A stretch of 31,123 nt of DNA, from positions 1 to 31,123 of the forward strand of contig CAZSVE010000034.1 in the NCBI GenBank assembly GCA_964610175.1, read 5' to 3'. The DNA comes from CAZSVE01 sp964610175. Lineage in GTDB: Bacteria; Pseudomonadota; Gammaproteobacteria; HK1. The position numbers were made by a program, and so were the translations under genes. Positions 22,586-30,564 of this stretch are shown here, in pieces. The notes under the pieces were generated by a model. The model did no database searches, had not been told where the DNA came from, and saw nothing but the letters and a program-made list of their open reading frames with translations. Each line of letters starts with the position of its first letter. Positions within the stretch are counted from its first letter, which is position 1.

Positions 22586-23141
22586 GACTCGGTCAAGCCG
22601 GGATCGAGAAGGACTTTCGCTGGTCCCCAAGCGCAAGCGTAGAAACCCTTTCCCCGGAAGCTATCGCTTCCGGATTTCGCTTCCAAGCTTCCGCTTGGGA
22701 GCGGAGCGGAAAAGACTTTGTCATTTGCAATTACGTGTAGGGAACGCCCTCCGTGGCGTTCCATGAAATTGCGCCAATCCGCGGAACGTTACGGAAGGCG
22801 TTCCCTACAGGGGACGAATAAATTTTTCGATCGTTTTGTTCACGATTTTTCGGAGAAGGGACTACGCTTTTTCCGAGACTACACTCGGAAAAAACGGCTC
22901 TCCTTCGGAGAGTAGCAAAAATCGGGGTCGAATATTACCAAACGCTGTTCTTACCGACATGTTTGTTTGTAGAAAGGCACTGGGCGCCTAAAGTACGGAA
23001 AAACGAATCGGGGCCAGTGTCGCCAGAGACGATCATACCCAGCCGCCGCGAGGGGCCCATGCCCGATTGCATTTTTGTTGGCAGAGAGTGCGGTTATGAT
23101 ACGACATGATCCATGACTAGCGAAGCTTCGCCAGAGATTGT
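22586..23141. other. Hairpin-rich gap between panB and waaA
   Basis: No gene seen. Palindromes: CCGGAAGC(TATC)GCTTCCGG (22654-22673), CCAAGC(TTCC)GCTTGG (22683-22698), a long TGTAGGGAACGCC ... GGCGTTCCCTACA pair (22736-22809), CCGAG...CTCGG and CTCTCC(TTC)GGAGAG (about 22899-22913). A short GCGAAGCTTCGC palindrome stands at 23119. Confidence 0.55.
22736..22809. repeat. GTAGGGAACGCC palindrome
   Basis: 13-bp inverted repeat TGTAGGGAACGCC / GGCGTTCCCTACA, 74 bases end to end, with inner CGTGGCGTTCC and GGAACGTTACGG arms that pair imperfectly. Confidence 0.75.
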
Positions 23142-23250
23142 TTGTTTATTTTCCGCTCGGCTTCGCGAATGAGTCGCCATTTTACGAAACGCCAGTTTTG
23201 CTTTACCGATGCCTGGGTCTGCTGTGTCGGCTCGAAGCGAAGCTGGTGCC
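23142..23250 (+). repeat. Repeat A copy upstream of waaA
   Basis: TTTATTTTCCGCTCGGCTTC ... AGTTTTGCTTTACCGATGCC ... TCGGCTCGAAGCGAAGCTGG. Its 3' end is about 22 bases before the waaA start. Confidence 0.85.
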
Positions 23251-23271
23251 ATCTCTCCAGCGCCATCTGCC

Positions 23272-24585
23272 ATGACAAGCTATTCCATCGTCCATTATCT
23301 GATCATGCCATTGGTCCTCTTTCGCCTCTTTTGGCGGGGACTCGATGCCCCGGCGTATCGGGAACGATGGCCGGAGCGATTCGGGTTCGGCAAGCCCCTC
23401 CCGCCGGGGGAGTCGCGGATCTGGGTCCATGCGGTATCGGTGGGCGAGGTCCAGGCCGCCGTGCCCATCGTGCATGCCCTGCGCGCCCGCTATCCAAAGG
23501 CGGCCATCCTGGTGACCACCACGACCCCCACGGGTGCCGCCCGGGTGGCCGGGGCGCTGGGCACCGTGGAGCATCGATACGTGCCCTATGACCTGCCCGG
23601 TTGCGTGCGGCGCTTTTTGGACCGTGCCGACCCATCGCTGGCCGTGATCCTGGAGACGGAGCTCTGGCCCAATCTCCTGGCCGCCTGCCGGGGGCGTTCC
23701 ATCCCCGTCCTGTTGGTCAACGCGCGCCTGTCGGCGAGATCGGCGCGGGGCTATGGGCGTGTCGCCAGGACGACGCGCGGGATGTTGACGAGTCTCTCCG
23801 CCATTGCCGCCCAGGGCCACCATGATGCCCGTCGCCTCATCGCCCTCGGTGCCGATCCCCGCGGGGTCGAGGTCACCGGCAGCGTGAAATTCGACATCGA
23901 ACTTCACCCAGGGACCCGGCAAGCGGGGCGAACGATGCGGAAATATTGGGGCGTGGACAGGCTTGTCTGGATTGCGGCGAGTACCCATGAGGGCGAAGAG
24001 GAGCAAGTTCTCGATGCATTTCGATGGCTGCGGGAATCCGTCCCCGAGGCGCTTTTGATCCTGGTGCCACGCCATCCCGAGCGCTTCGCCAGGGTGGATG
24101 CCCTGGTCCGCCGCCGCGGCTATGACGCAGTGCTGCGAAGCAGGCTTGCCAACACCGACACCGCACCGCCTGCCGATTTCCGCATCGATGCCGATGTGAT
24201 CATCGGCGATACCATGGGCGAGCTGCCGGTATTGTATGCGGCCTCCGATGTGGCGTTCGTGGGCGGCAGTCTCGTCCCGGTGGGCGGGCACAACATGCTG
24301 GAGCCCGCTGCCCTGGGCATCCCCGTGCTGTTCGGGCCGCACGTCTTCAACTTCAAGGAGATCGCCGAGAACCTGTGTCGGTGTGGTGGGGCCGTGCAGG
24401 TATGGGACAACAGGGAGCTTTCGGAGCGATTGGCGACGCTGCTCCGAGATGCCCATGCCCGCCACGACATGGGGAAAAAGGCCGAGGTCTTTGTCCGGGA
24501 AAATCGTGGGGCGCTGGATAGGATCATGGCCTTGGTCGGGACCCTTTACCACGCCGGGGGTTCCAAGCGGGAAACCGGCGAATAA
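23272..24585 (+). CDS. waaA: 3-deoxy-D-manno-octulosonic acid (Kdo) transferase
   Basis: Inner-membrane glycosyltransferase (GT-B fold, family GT30) that puts Kdo on lipid A precursors. Landmarks: N-terminal membrane segment (YSIVHYLIMPLVLFRLFWRG), ERWPERFGFG, IWVHAVSVGEVQAAVPIV with the catalytic Glu, ILVTTTTPTGAARVAG, VILETELWPNLLAACRGR, LLVNARLSARSARGYGRV, VWIAASTHEGEEEQVLDAF, and the nucleotide-sugar loop DVAFVGGSLVPVGGHNMLEP. I start at ATG 23272 (MTSYSIVHY) because the earlier ATG lies in repeat A; 437 residues, a little longer than usual. tilS follows after 3 bases, so they are one unit. Its presence shows a Gram-negative cell with LPS. Confidence 0.95.
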   Translation: MTSYSIVHYLIMPLVLFRLFWRGLDAPAYRERWPERFGFGKPLPPGESRIWVHAVSVGEVQAAVPIVHALRARYPKAAILVTTTTPTGAARVAGALGTVEHRYVPYDLPGCVRRFLDRADPSLAVILETELWPNLLAACRGRSIPVLLVNARLSARSARGYGRVARTTRGMLTSLSAIAAQGHHDARRLIALGADPRGVEVTGSVKFDIELHPGTRQAGRTMRKYWGVDRLVWIAASTHEGEEEQVLDAFRWLRESVPEALLILVPRHPERFARVDALVRRRGYDAVLRSRLANTDTAPPADFRIDADVIIGDTMGELPVLYAASDVAFVGGSLVPVGGHNMLEPAALGIPVLFGPHVFNFKEIAENLCRCGGAVQVWDNRELSERLATLLRDAHARHDMGKKAEVFVRENRGALDRIMALVGTLYHAGGSKRETGE

Positions 24586-24588
24586 GGT

Positions 24589-26049
24589 ATGGCAAGGAAC
24601 AGAAGTCTCCCCTCCGCCCAAAATCATGGCCAATCACCCTTGCTCGCCTTGATGTCGGCCTCGCTGCGCGAGATGCCCGCCACTGGCCATTATCGGGTGG
24701 CCTACAGTGGCGGGGCCGATTCCCATGCCCTGCTGCACGGCATGGCGGCCCTCGGTAATGCCCTCGGTAATGCCCTCGGTAATGCCATGGGCAATGCACG
24801 GAGGGATGCACTGGGCGGCGCCGAGATTTCCGCCATTCACGTAAATCATGGATTGCACCCCGATGCCCGACGCTGGGCCGCCCATGCCGCTCGCGTTTGT
24901 CGCGATCTCGGCATCCCTTGTCGCATCCTCCAGGTCGATGCCCGTCCCATCCTCGGCAAGGGCCCCGGCGAGGGCCCCGAGGCCGCGGCGCGGCGTGCCC
25001 GCTACGATGCCATCCGGGGGATCATGGACAGTGGCGACATGCTGTTGACGGCCCACCACCAGGACGATCAGGCGGAAACCCTGCTGTTGCAGATGATTCG
25101 GGGCGCCGGGCCCCACGGCCTCGCCGGGATGCCACGGTGCATTGGTTTTGGTGTCGGTTGGCTGGGGCGGCCCCTATTGGGGGTCGAAAGGGATGTGCTG
25201 CGCCGCTATGCACGCATCGAAGGACTCCATTGGATCGAAGACCATAGCAACGAGGACACCCGCTTCGACCGCAATTATATTCGCCATGAGATCCTGGCGA
25301 GGCTCCGCGCCCGTTGGCCCGGGGTGACCGGTACCCTGGCCCGGGTGGCTGCCCACCAGGCGCGAACCGCCGAACAACTGGATGAATTGGCCGAAGCGGA
25401 TCTGGCTACGGTGGCAGAGGGTCGCAATGCGCTCTCTTGCGCGCGGTTGCGCCACTTGCCTTTGGTGCGGCAACGCAATGTCCTCCACGCCTGGTTTCGG
25501 GGTTCCGGGTTGCCGCCACCCCACGCCGTCCACATCGAGGGCATCTTGAACGATGTCATGGCGGCGGCCCCGGATCGGGAACCACTGGTGTCCTGGAAGG
25601 GGGCCGAGGTGCGGCGTTACCGGGATCACCTCCATGCCGGAGCCCCTCTGCCGTCCCGTGATTTCGGGGATGTCCATGACTTGGGGGAGATTCGTAGCTC
25701 TGGGGGCATTCCATGGAGACTGGGGGAACCCTTGCGACTACCCCATGGCAGATGGGAGGCGCGCCGGATTCCGGGCCAGGGCCTGCGTATCGCCGATTGC
25801 CCCGATACCGTGGAGGTTCGTTTCCGCCAGGGGGGAGAACGCTGCCGTATCGGGGCGGGCGGTTGCGCCCATCGCCTCAAGAAACTCTTTCAGGCGCGGG
25901 GCATTCCCCCTTGGGAGCGGGAGCGCATTCCGCTGGTTTTTATCCGAGGGCAACTGGCGGCGGTGGCGGGGTTGTGGGTCTGTCATCCTTTTGCCGCGGG
26001 TGACGGCGAGCCGGGATGGGAGTTTCGCTGGTTTCCGGATCGGGGGTAG
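24589..26049 (+). CDS. tilS: tRNA(Ile)-lysidine synthetase
   Basis: Essential enzyme that turns C34 of tRNA-Ile(CAU) into lysidine, using ATP. Landmarks: PP-loop YRVAYSGGADSHALLH (SGGADS at 40-45), AIHVNHGLHPDARRWA, LLTAHHQDDQAETLLLQMIR, GVERDVLRRYARIEGLHWIED, DTRFDRNYIRHEILARLR, and a C-terminal RNA-binding part with GGERCRIG, LKKLFQARGIPPWERERIPL. 486 residues, at the long end for the family. An in-frame 12-bp tandem repeat adds LGNALGNALGNAMGNA right after the PP-loop helix. The start lies 3 bases after the waaA stop; the waaA-tilS linkage is unusual to my knowledge, tilS more often following accA. Confidence 0.93.
   Translation: MARNRSLPSAQNHGQSPLLALMSASLREMPATGHYRVAYSGGADSHALLHGMAALGNALGNALGNAMGNARRDALGGAEISAIHVNHGLHPDARRWAAHAARVCRDLGIPCRILQVDARPILGKGPGEGPEAAARRARYDAIRGIMDSGDMLLTAHHQDDQAETLLLQMIRGAGPHGLAGMPRCIGFGVGWLGRPLLGVERDVLRRYARIEGLHWIEDHSNEDTRFDRNYIRHEILARLRARWPGVTGTLARVAAHQARTAEQLDELAEADLATVAEGRNALSCARLRHLPLVRQRNVLHAWFRGSGLPPPHAVHIEGILNDVMAAAPDREPLVSWKGAEVRRYRDHLHAGAPLPSRDFGDVHDLGEIRSSGGIPWRLGEPLRLPHGRWEARRIPGQGLRIADCPDTVEVRFRQGGERCRIGAGGCAHRLKKLFQARGIPPWERERIPLVFIRGQLAAVAGLWVCHPFAAGDGEPGWEFRWFPDRG
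24748..24795 (+). repeat. 12-bp tandem repeat inside tilS
   Basis: GCCCTCGGTAAT three times and a fourth degenerate unit GCCATGGGCAAT, in frame, encoding (Ala-Leu/Met-Gly-Asn) repeats. Confidence 0.9.
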
Positions 26050-26097
26050 AGGAGGACGCTGGCGAAGCTTCGCCGGACATGCATACGATCGATGCGA

Positions 26098-26226
26098 CCA
26101 TGCCGGGACCCGGATGCCAGGGATGGCAGAAACTACCCGTGAATTCTCGTGAAATCACAATCGCGAAAACCCTTCGACCAACCACGAACATTCGCGCGGT
26201 TATGTCGATTGTCGAGAAGGGATTGC
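26098..26226 (+). repeat. Repeat C, partial copy (right half)
   Basis: Matches the right half of repeat C from GCCAGGGATGGCAGAAACTA to GAAGGGATTGCAT. An ATG/CAT again stands at both edges (CCATG at 26098, CATAT at 26226). It cuts the end of the unknown gene that follows on the minus strand. Confidence 0.75.
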
Positions 26227-26694
26227 ATATACGACCAGGCAACGGGGGCAGGCAATCAGGATATGATCGCCGGATTCGCAGAAAGTGACGATCCGCCAGT
26301 TGCCGAAACTCCCATCGTTGGAACAACCTTCGTGTGATAGGGAATGGGTTGTCCCATCGGGTGCCGTGACGACAACGGCGTCATGTACATCGATGCGTCC
26401 ACCGATAGGATGGGTGTGCAACTGTCGTCCGCCATGCGGGCCCAAGACAGGGTAGAATAACCCGGAGGAGAGATCACGATAAATACGACCATCCGGGGAT
26501 ATGCCATCTCCTCCGGCTTTTTCCCGAATGGACCACAATGCCCGATCTTCCCGCACGTCCCAGTATAGGGTTCGTTCCCGGGTGAGAAGCAGCAATTGAG
26601 CGCCCTCGGGCGCGATCCAAACTGCGTCGATGGGCCCGAAATCGACATCGTTTATCATGACAATGCGGTGCCACATCATTGAAATGTTTCCCAT
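26200..26694 (-). CDS. Hypothetical protein, 3' end truncated by repeat C
   Basis: About 164 residues from ATG 26694 (MGNISMMWHRIV) or 159 from the ATG at 26679. Earlier codons come from repeat A. The sequence is rich in beta-strand-like segments with regular aromatic/Gly turns: VDFGPIDAVWIAPEGAQLLL, RTLYWDVREDRALWSI, DGISPDGRIYRDLSSGLFYP, and HSLSHEGCSNDGSFGNWRIV, suggesting repeated WD40/propeller-like blades, although I cannot name a family. The last native residues seem to be HILIACPRCLVVY, after which the frame enters repeat C and stops at 26200. Probably a broken gene; what remains may not be functional. Confidence 0.5.
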   Translation of the reverse strand: MGNISMMWHRIVMINDVDFGPIDAVWIAPEGAQLLLLTRERTLYWDVREDRALWSIREKAGGDGISPDGRIYRDLSSGLFYPVLGPHGGRQLHTHPIGGRIDVHDAVVVTAPDGTTHSLSHEGCSNDGSFGNWRIVTFCESGDHILIACPRCLVVYAIPSRQST

Positions 26695-26709
26695 GACTTT
26701 GGAGTCTTC

Positions 26710-26822
26710 GGTGGAATAGGCTGGCGAGGCTTCGATTCGATGAGACATGACTTGGTATCGGCAGAGCCGATCGGTATTTTGTAAAACTACGACGCATTTG
26801 CCAAGCTAAGCGGGAAATAAAC
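26710..26822 (-). repeat. Repeat A copy
   Basis: On the minus strand TTTATTTCCCGCTTAGCTTG ... ATACCGATCGGCTCTGCCGA ... GAATCGAAGCCTCGCCAG. Its 3' end is about 16 bases before the start of the truncated unknown gene; rpe lies on the other side. Confidence 0.75.
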
Positions 26823-26893
26823 AAATTCAGAATGACACGGGTGCCCTTGGTTCTTCGATCTCTCGGACGCCGTACTGAAACCAGGAATATAAA

Positions 26894-27580
26894 ATGCCGG
26901 ATTATTTCATCGCCCCCTCTATCCTTTCCGCCGATTTTGCCCGCCTTGGTCAGGACATCGATGCCGTCCTGGCGGCAGGTGCCGATATCATCCACTTCGA
27001 TGTCATGGATAATCACTATGTGCCCAATCTGACCGTCGGCCCGTTGGTCTGCAAGGCACTTCGTAATTATGGCATTACGGCCCCCCTGGATATTCATCTG
27101 TTGGTAACGCCCGTGGATCGGATGATCTCGGATTTCGTCGAGGCCGGTGTCACATATATTACTTTTCACCCCGAGGCCTCTTTGCACCTGGATCGTTCCT
27201 TGCAACTCATTCGGGACAGCGGTTGCAAATCGGGCCTGGTGTTCAATCCGGCAACGCCCATGAATTGCCTAAAATACGTAATGGACAAGGTGGATATGAT
27301 ACTGTTGATGTCCGTAAACCCGGGATTCGGTGGTCAGGGCTTCATCCCGTCGACACTTACCAAGCTGCGCGAGGCACGGCGTCTTATCGACGAGAGTGGC
27401 CTTGATATTCGTCTGGAGATCGACGGCGGCGTCAAAGCCGATAACATTCGCGAGATAGCCCTGGCCGGAGCCGATACATTCGTCTCCGGGACCGGTATTT
27501 TCGAGACCCCGGATTACAAAGGGACTATCGACAATATGCGCAATGAACTGGCCAAGGTCGGTCATGCTGATGCAAAATAA
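26894..27580 (+). CDS. rpe: Ribulose-phosphate 3-epimerase
   Basis: TIM-barrel enzyme of the pentose phosphate pathway and Calvin cycle; interconverts ribulose-5-phosphate and xylulose-5-phosphate. Landmarks: IAPSILSADFARLGQDI, IIHFDVMDNHYVPNLTVGP with the metal-binding His/Asp pair, LDIHLLVTPVDRMI, TFHPEAS, LVFNPATPMNCL, ILLMSVNPGFGGQGFIPSTL, IRLEIDGGVKADNI and the phosphate loop DTFVSGTGIF. 228 residues, normal. AGGAA lies 8 bases before ATG 26894. The usual downstream gph/trpE neighbourhood is not here; a repeat A copy and an antiporter follow. Confidence 0.96.
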   Translation: MPDYFIAPSILSADFARLGQDIDAVLAAGADIIHFDVMDNHYVPNLTVGPLVCKALRNYGITAPLDIHLLVTPVDRMISDFVEAGVTYITFHPEASLHLDRSLQLIRDSGCKSGLVFNPATPMNCLKYVMDKVDMILLMSVNPGFGGQGFIPSTLTKLREARRLIDESGLDIRLEIDGGVKADNIREIALAGADTFVSGTGIFETPDYKGTIDNMRNELAKVGHADAK

Positions 27581-27587
27581 AAAAAAT

Positions 27588-27696
27588 GCTTCTCGCGAAG
27601 CTTGGGCTCGAACCGACAGAGCATGATCAGCGTCGGTAAAGCAAAATCGATGCTTCGTAAAGCTTGACTCGTTTGTGAGGTCGAGCGGGAAAGAAA
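27588..27696 (-). repeat. Repeat A copy between rpe and the antiporter
   Basis: On the minus strand TTCTTTCCCGCTCGACCTCA ... GATTTTGCTTTACCGACGCT ... TCGAGCCCAAGCTTCGCGAG. It points back at the 3' end of rpe, so here no start codon follows it. Confidence 0.8.
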
Positions 27697-27763
27697 CGAA
27701 TCGAAGTTCTCGGCAAAACCGGCATCACGAACATTTCACTACACATCCGAATTTACCCTTATC

Positions 27764-29575
27764 ATGACCTTTTCCACTTTTCTGCTCGACACGGCATATT
27801 TTCTCGGTGCCGCGGTGATCATGGTTCCCATCGCCAAATACCTCGGCCTGGGATCGGTCTTGGGATATCTGGCGGCGGGGATTCTCATTGGCCCATCGGG
27901 TTTGCGGGTCATCGACGAGCCGGAGGTGATACTGCACTTTGCCGAGTTCGGGGTCGTTCTGCTGTTATTCATCATCGGACTCGAGCTCAATCCGCGCATG
28001 CTGTGGTCCATGCGACGCTCCATTTTGGGTATCGGCGGCGCACAGGTATTTTTCTCGGCGTTGCTGCTTTGCGGCTTTGCCTGGTTGCTCGGTTTGGATT
28101 GGCGAACATCCCTTATTGCCGGCATGGGCCTTGCCTTGTCGTCCACGGCAATCGCCTTGAAGGCACTGGAGGAAAAGAATCTCCTTCCCACGCCGGCCGG
28201 GCAGTCTGCTTTCTCGGTGCTTCTATTCCAGGATATCGCCGTCATTCCCATGTTGGCCATCCTGCCCATGCTGGCGATGACTTCCATGGAGACCGTGGAG
28301 ACGGGATGGCTTGCGGTGGTGGAGGCGCTCGCTGCTGTTGCCGTCATCGTCTTTATCGGCCCGCATATCCTGCGGCCGATCCTGCGTATCATGGCGCGCG
28401 CCAGACTACGCGAGGTCTTCACGGCGTTTGCTCTTTTCCTGGTGATCGGCGTTGCTCTGCTCATGAAGGAAGTCGGGCTTTCCATGGCCCTGGGGACCTT
28501 TCTCGTGGGTGTATTGCTGGCCGAGTCGGAATATCGTCATGCCCTGGAGGCGGATATCGAACCCATGAAGGGATTGCTCATGGGATTGTTCTTCGTCGCC
28601 GTTGGCATGTCGGTGGATTTCGGCCTGCTGGTGGAAGAACCCATTATCATCCTTGGGGTCACGGCCTTGCTGATCATCACCAAGGCGTCGGTGCTGTTGG
28701 CGCTTGCGTGGTTCGATAAGCTTCCCAAGGGGCAAATTTCCCTATTCACTTTTCTATTGGCGCAGGGAGGCGAGTTTGCCTTTGTGTTGTTTACGGCTGG
28801 GGTGGCATTGCACGCCATGGACCCCGACATCGCGCATCGCCTGATCCTGATCGTGACACTATCGATGCTGATGAACCCCCTGCTCTTGTTCATCGATGAG
28901 CGCTGGATAGCCCCTTCCTTTCAGCGGGTATCGGCACCGGAATACGATGAGATGGAAAGCCAGCACAATCCGGTGATCATCGCCGGCTTTGGGCGTTTCG
29001 GGCAGGTCATCGGAAGGTTGTTGCATGCCCATCGCATCCCTCTGACCTTGCTGGATCACGATATCGATCAGATCGATTACGTGAGAAAACTTCAGTACAA
29101 GATATGTTTCGGCGACGCGACACGCCTCGATCTCTTGCACGCCGCAGGTGCGAATGACGCCAGGATCCTGGTCATCGCCCTGGATAGTAGTTCGGCCTGT
29201 TCGAAACTCATCGAGGTGGCGCGGACCCATTTCCCACACCTCAAGATCATCGCCCGCGCCAAGGATCTGCCGCAATTATTCGAATACCAGGGGCTCGGCG
29301 CCATCAGCAGCCACCGGGAGGCCTTCGATACCGCGCTCACCATGGGGGAAGAGGTGCTGCGGGAGTTGGGTTATCCCGCCTTCGAGGTGCATCGGGCCGG
29401 CAAGCGATTCCGGCATCATGACACCGAAAGCCTTCGTGAAATCTATGCCGAAAGCAAGAAATCCCCCGAGCTTGGCATTAGCGCGGCGATTCATGCCCGG
29501 GAGGCGTTGGAAAAGCTGTTCGCGGAGGATTCCGATCCGCTGCAGGAGTCACGGCAGGACGATAGCTGGTCGTAG
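27764..29575 (+). CDS. CPA2 cation:proton antiporter, KefB/KefC-like
   Basis: Monovalent cation/proton antiporter of the inner membrane. The first 390 residues hold about 12 hydrophobic spans of the Na+/H+ exchanger fold, with LGLGSVLGYLAAGILIGPSG, LFIIGLELNPRMLW and MGLALSSTAIAL typical of KefB/KefC; the region around AFSVLLFQDIAVIPMLAILP carries the QD pair of K+-type CPA2 transporters. A Rossmann TrkA-N domain follows (VIIAGFGRFGQVIGRLLHAH, then TLLDHDIDQID and CFGDATRLDLLHAAGA, about 405-470). 603 residues match KefB/KefC. The KefF/KefG ancillary gene is not adjacent, so glutathione gating cannot be confirmed and I give no gene symbol. Confidence 0.9.
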   Translation: MTFSTFLLDTAYFLGAAVIMVPIAKYLGLGSVLGYLAAGILIGPSGLRVIDEPEVILHFAEFGVVLLLFIIGLELNPRMLWSMRRSILGIGGAQVFFSALLLCGFAWLLGLDWRTSLIAGMGLALSSTAIALKALEEKNLLPTPAGQSAFSVLLFQDIAVIPMLAILPMLAMTSMETVETGWLAVVEALAAVAVIVFIGPHILRPILRIMARARLREVFTAFALFLVIGVALLMKEVGLSMALGTFLVGVLLAESEYRHALEADIEPMKGLLMGLFFVAVGMSVDFGLLVEEPIIILGVTALLIITKASVLLALAWFDKLPKGQISLFTFLLAQGGEFAFVLFTAGVALHAMDPDIAHRLILIVTLSMLMNPLLLFIDERWIAPSFQRVSAPEYDEMESQHNPVIIAGFGRFGQVIGRLLHAHRIPLTLLDHDIDQIDYVRKLQYKICFGDATRLDLLHAAGANDARILVIALDSSSACSKLIEVARTHFPHLKIIARAKDLPQLFEYQGLGAISSHREAFDTALTMGEEVLRELGYPAFEVHRAGKRFRHHDTESLREIYAESKKSPELGISAAIHAREALEKLFAEDSDPLQESRQDDSWS

Positions 29576-29906
29576 TCGATCTCGATGAGGCGCGTGATGC
29601 GATGATTGGTTTGGTATATTTTTTTTGCTCGTATTGACAGGGGTGAGTGCCGATGGCCTTCGGTCTCAAGGGAAAAGGATGCGGATCTTCTTTGAATGGG
29701 ATAGTGCGGTCAGGTCGGATTGTCCTTCGAATTCAGTTTTGGGATCGGAAATAATTTCTTGATCTCTTGTTTTTGGAAGAGCCGAAAGGATTTACCGTTC
29801 CGTGGCAGCTACCTCGCCCCGCAATGGGAGCGCTGGCGGATAGAAAAATGGCGCTCACCGATCACCCCCCGGTCGGCAGGCCGAGAGATCGTTCCGGCAG
29901 CTTTTT
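29576..29906. other. Gene-free gap (330 bp)
   Basis: An AT-rich TTTGGTATATTTTTTTTGCT run lies near 29611, without a hairpin before it. No gene or known repeat until repeat B. Confidence 0.35.
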
Positions 29907-29998
29907 TACGTATCGAAAAAATAAAAATCCTGGCGAACCGGTGTGCAAATCAAGGCCCATCCCGTTTCGGATCTAGCGCGAAGCGCTAACATGTTTAC
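29907..29998 (+). repeat. Repeat B copy
   Basis: GTATCGAAAAAATAAAAATC ... AGCGCGAAGCGCTAACATGTT, diverged in the middle. Its right end supplies the stop codon of the gene at 29995 on the minus strand. Confidence 0.75.
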
Positions 29999-30564
29999 TG
30001 TTGTAGAGGGGCCTCCATCACTACTTCGTACAATTCACCTTCCAAGGCTTTTTCCGATACCACCTTGGCGTGACGCAGGCTTGCATTTACCGTTGCCGTG
30101 ACCTCGTCCTCTGTCATGACCGCCATGTCCCTCGTCGATCGGGACTGTATCGTGACCTGCCTCAGTTGCTCGGACAGGTTTCTCATCGCGTCGACCTTTG
30201 CGGAACGGCGGGCCAGGATTTTCCGCTGCGTCTTATTGGTAATGGCGTCGGGCGGCGCGCCGAGTCCGGTAGCGCGTACTGTTTGCACTGCAACGACGAC
30301 AGATTCATCAGCTTTCTGGCTACTGGATTTTTGTGCAATTTCTGCGGGAATGCCCTGGCCCTCGTCTACCTCCTCAGCCGACGCTTCGGTTGCCTGATTC
30401 GCCAAGATTGTCCCAAAAGCCATATGATCAGTAGCTACTGCGATGACTATCGTACCTCCCGCGATGACTACTGTTGCTAACGCCATGATTAGCGTGCTGA
30501 CTCGCATCGAAGTGATTCCCTCCATGCACGAGGACAGAACCTTCTTTATTCCCTGTATTTTCAT
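29995..30564 (-). CDS. LPP20-like exported protein
   Basis: A 189-residue protein with one N-terminal hydrophobic span (STLIMALATVVIAGGTIVIAV, about 23-43), a Glu/Ser-rich linker, and a domain starting TVRATGLGAPPDAITNKTQR, then LARRSAKVDAMRNLSEQLR. The 'G.GapP......a.A..mA.rAA..dA.rnL.e' pattern and the final LYEVVMEAPL belong to the LPP20/FlgP-like family of envelope proteins; biochemical role unknown. There is no lipobox Cys at the end of the span. Its ATG overlaps the stop of the upstream gene (ATGA). Its own TAA is read from the edge of repeat B, so a few C-terminal residues may have been lost. Confidence 0.6.
   Translation of the reverse strand: MKIQGIKKVLSSCMEGITSMRVSTLIMALATVVIAGGTIVIAVATDHMAFGTILANQATEASAEEVDEGQGIPAEIAQKSSSQKADESVVVAVQTVRATGLGAPPDAITNKTQRKILARRSAKVDAMRNLSEQLRQVTIQSRSTRDMAVMTEDEVTATVNASLRHAKVVSEKALEGELYEVVMEAPLQQ

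Noticed and set aside
23203..24633. 476-codon minus-strand open frame
   Set aside because: Antisense to waaA; no family motif.
24748..24795. Phase-variable on/off switch in tilS
   Set aside because: The unit is 12 bp, so changes in number keep the frame, and the gene is essential.
420..27696. CRISPR array
   Set aside because: Repeats are far apart, of mixed orientation and diverged; no regular spacers.
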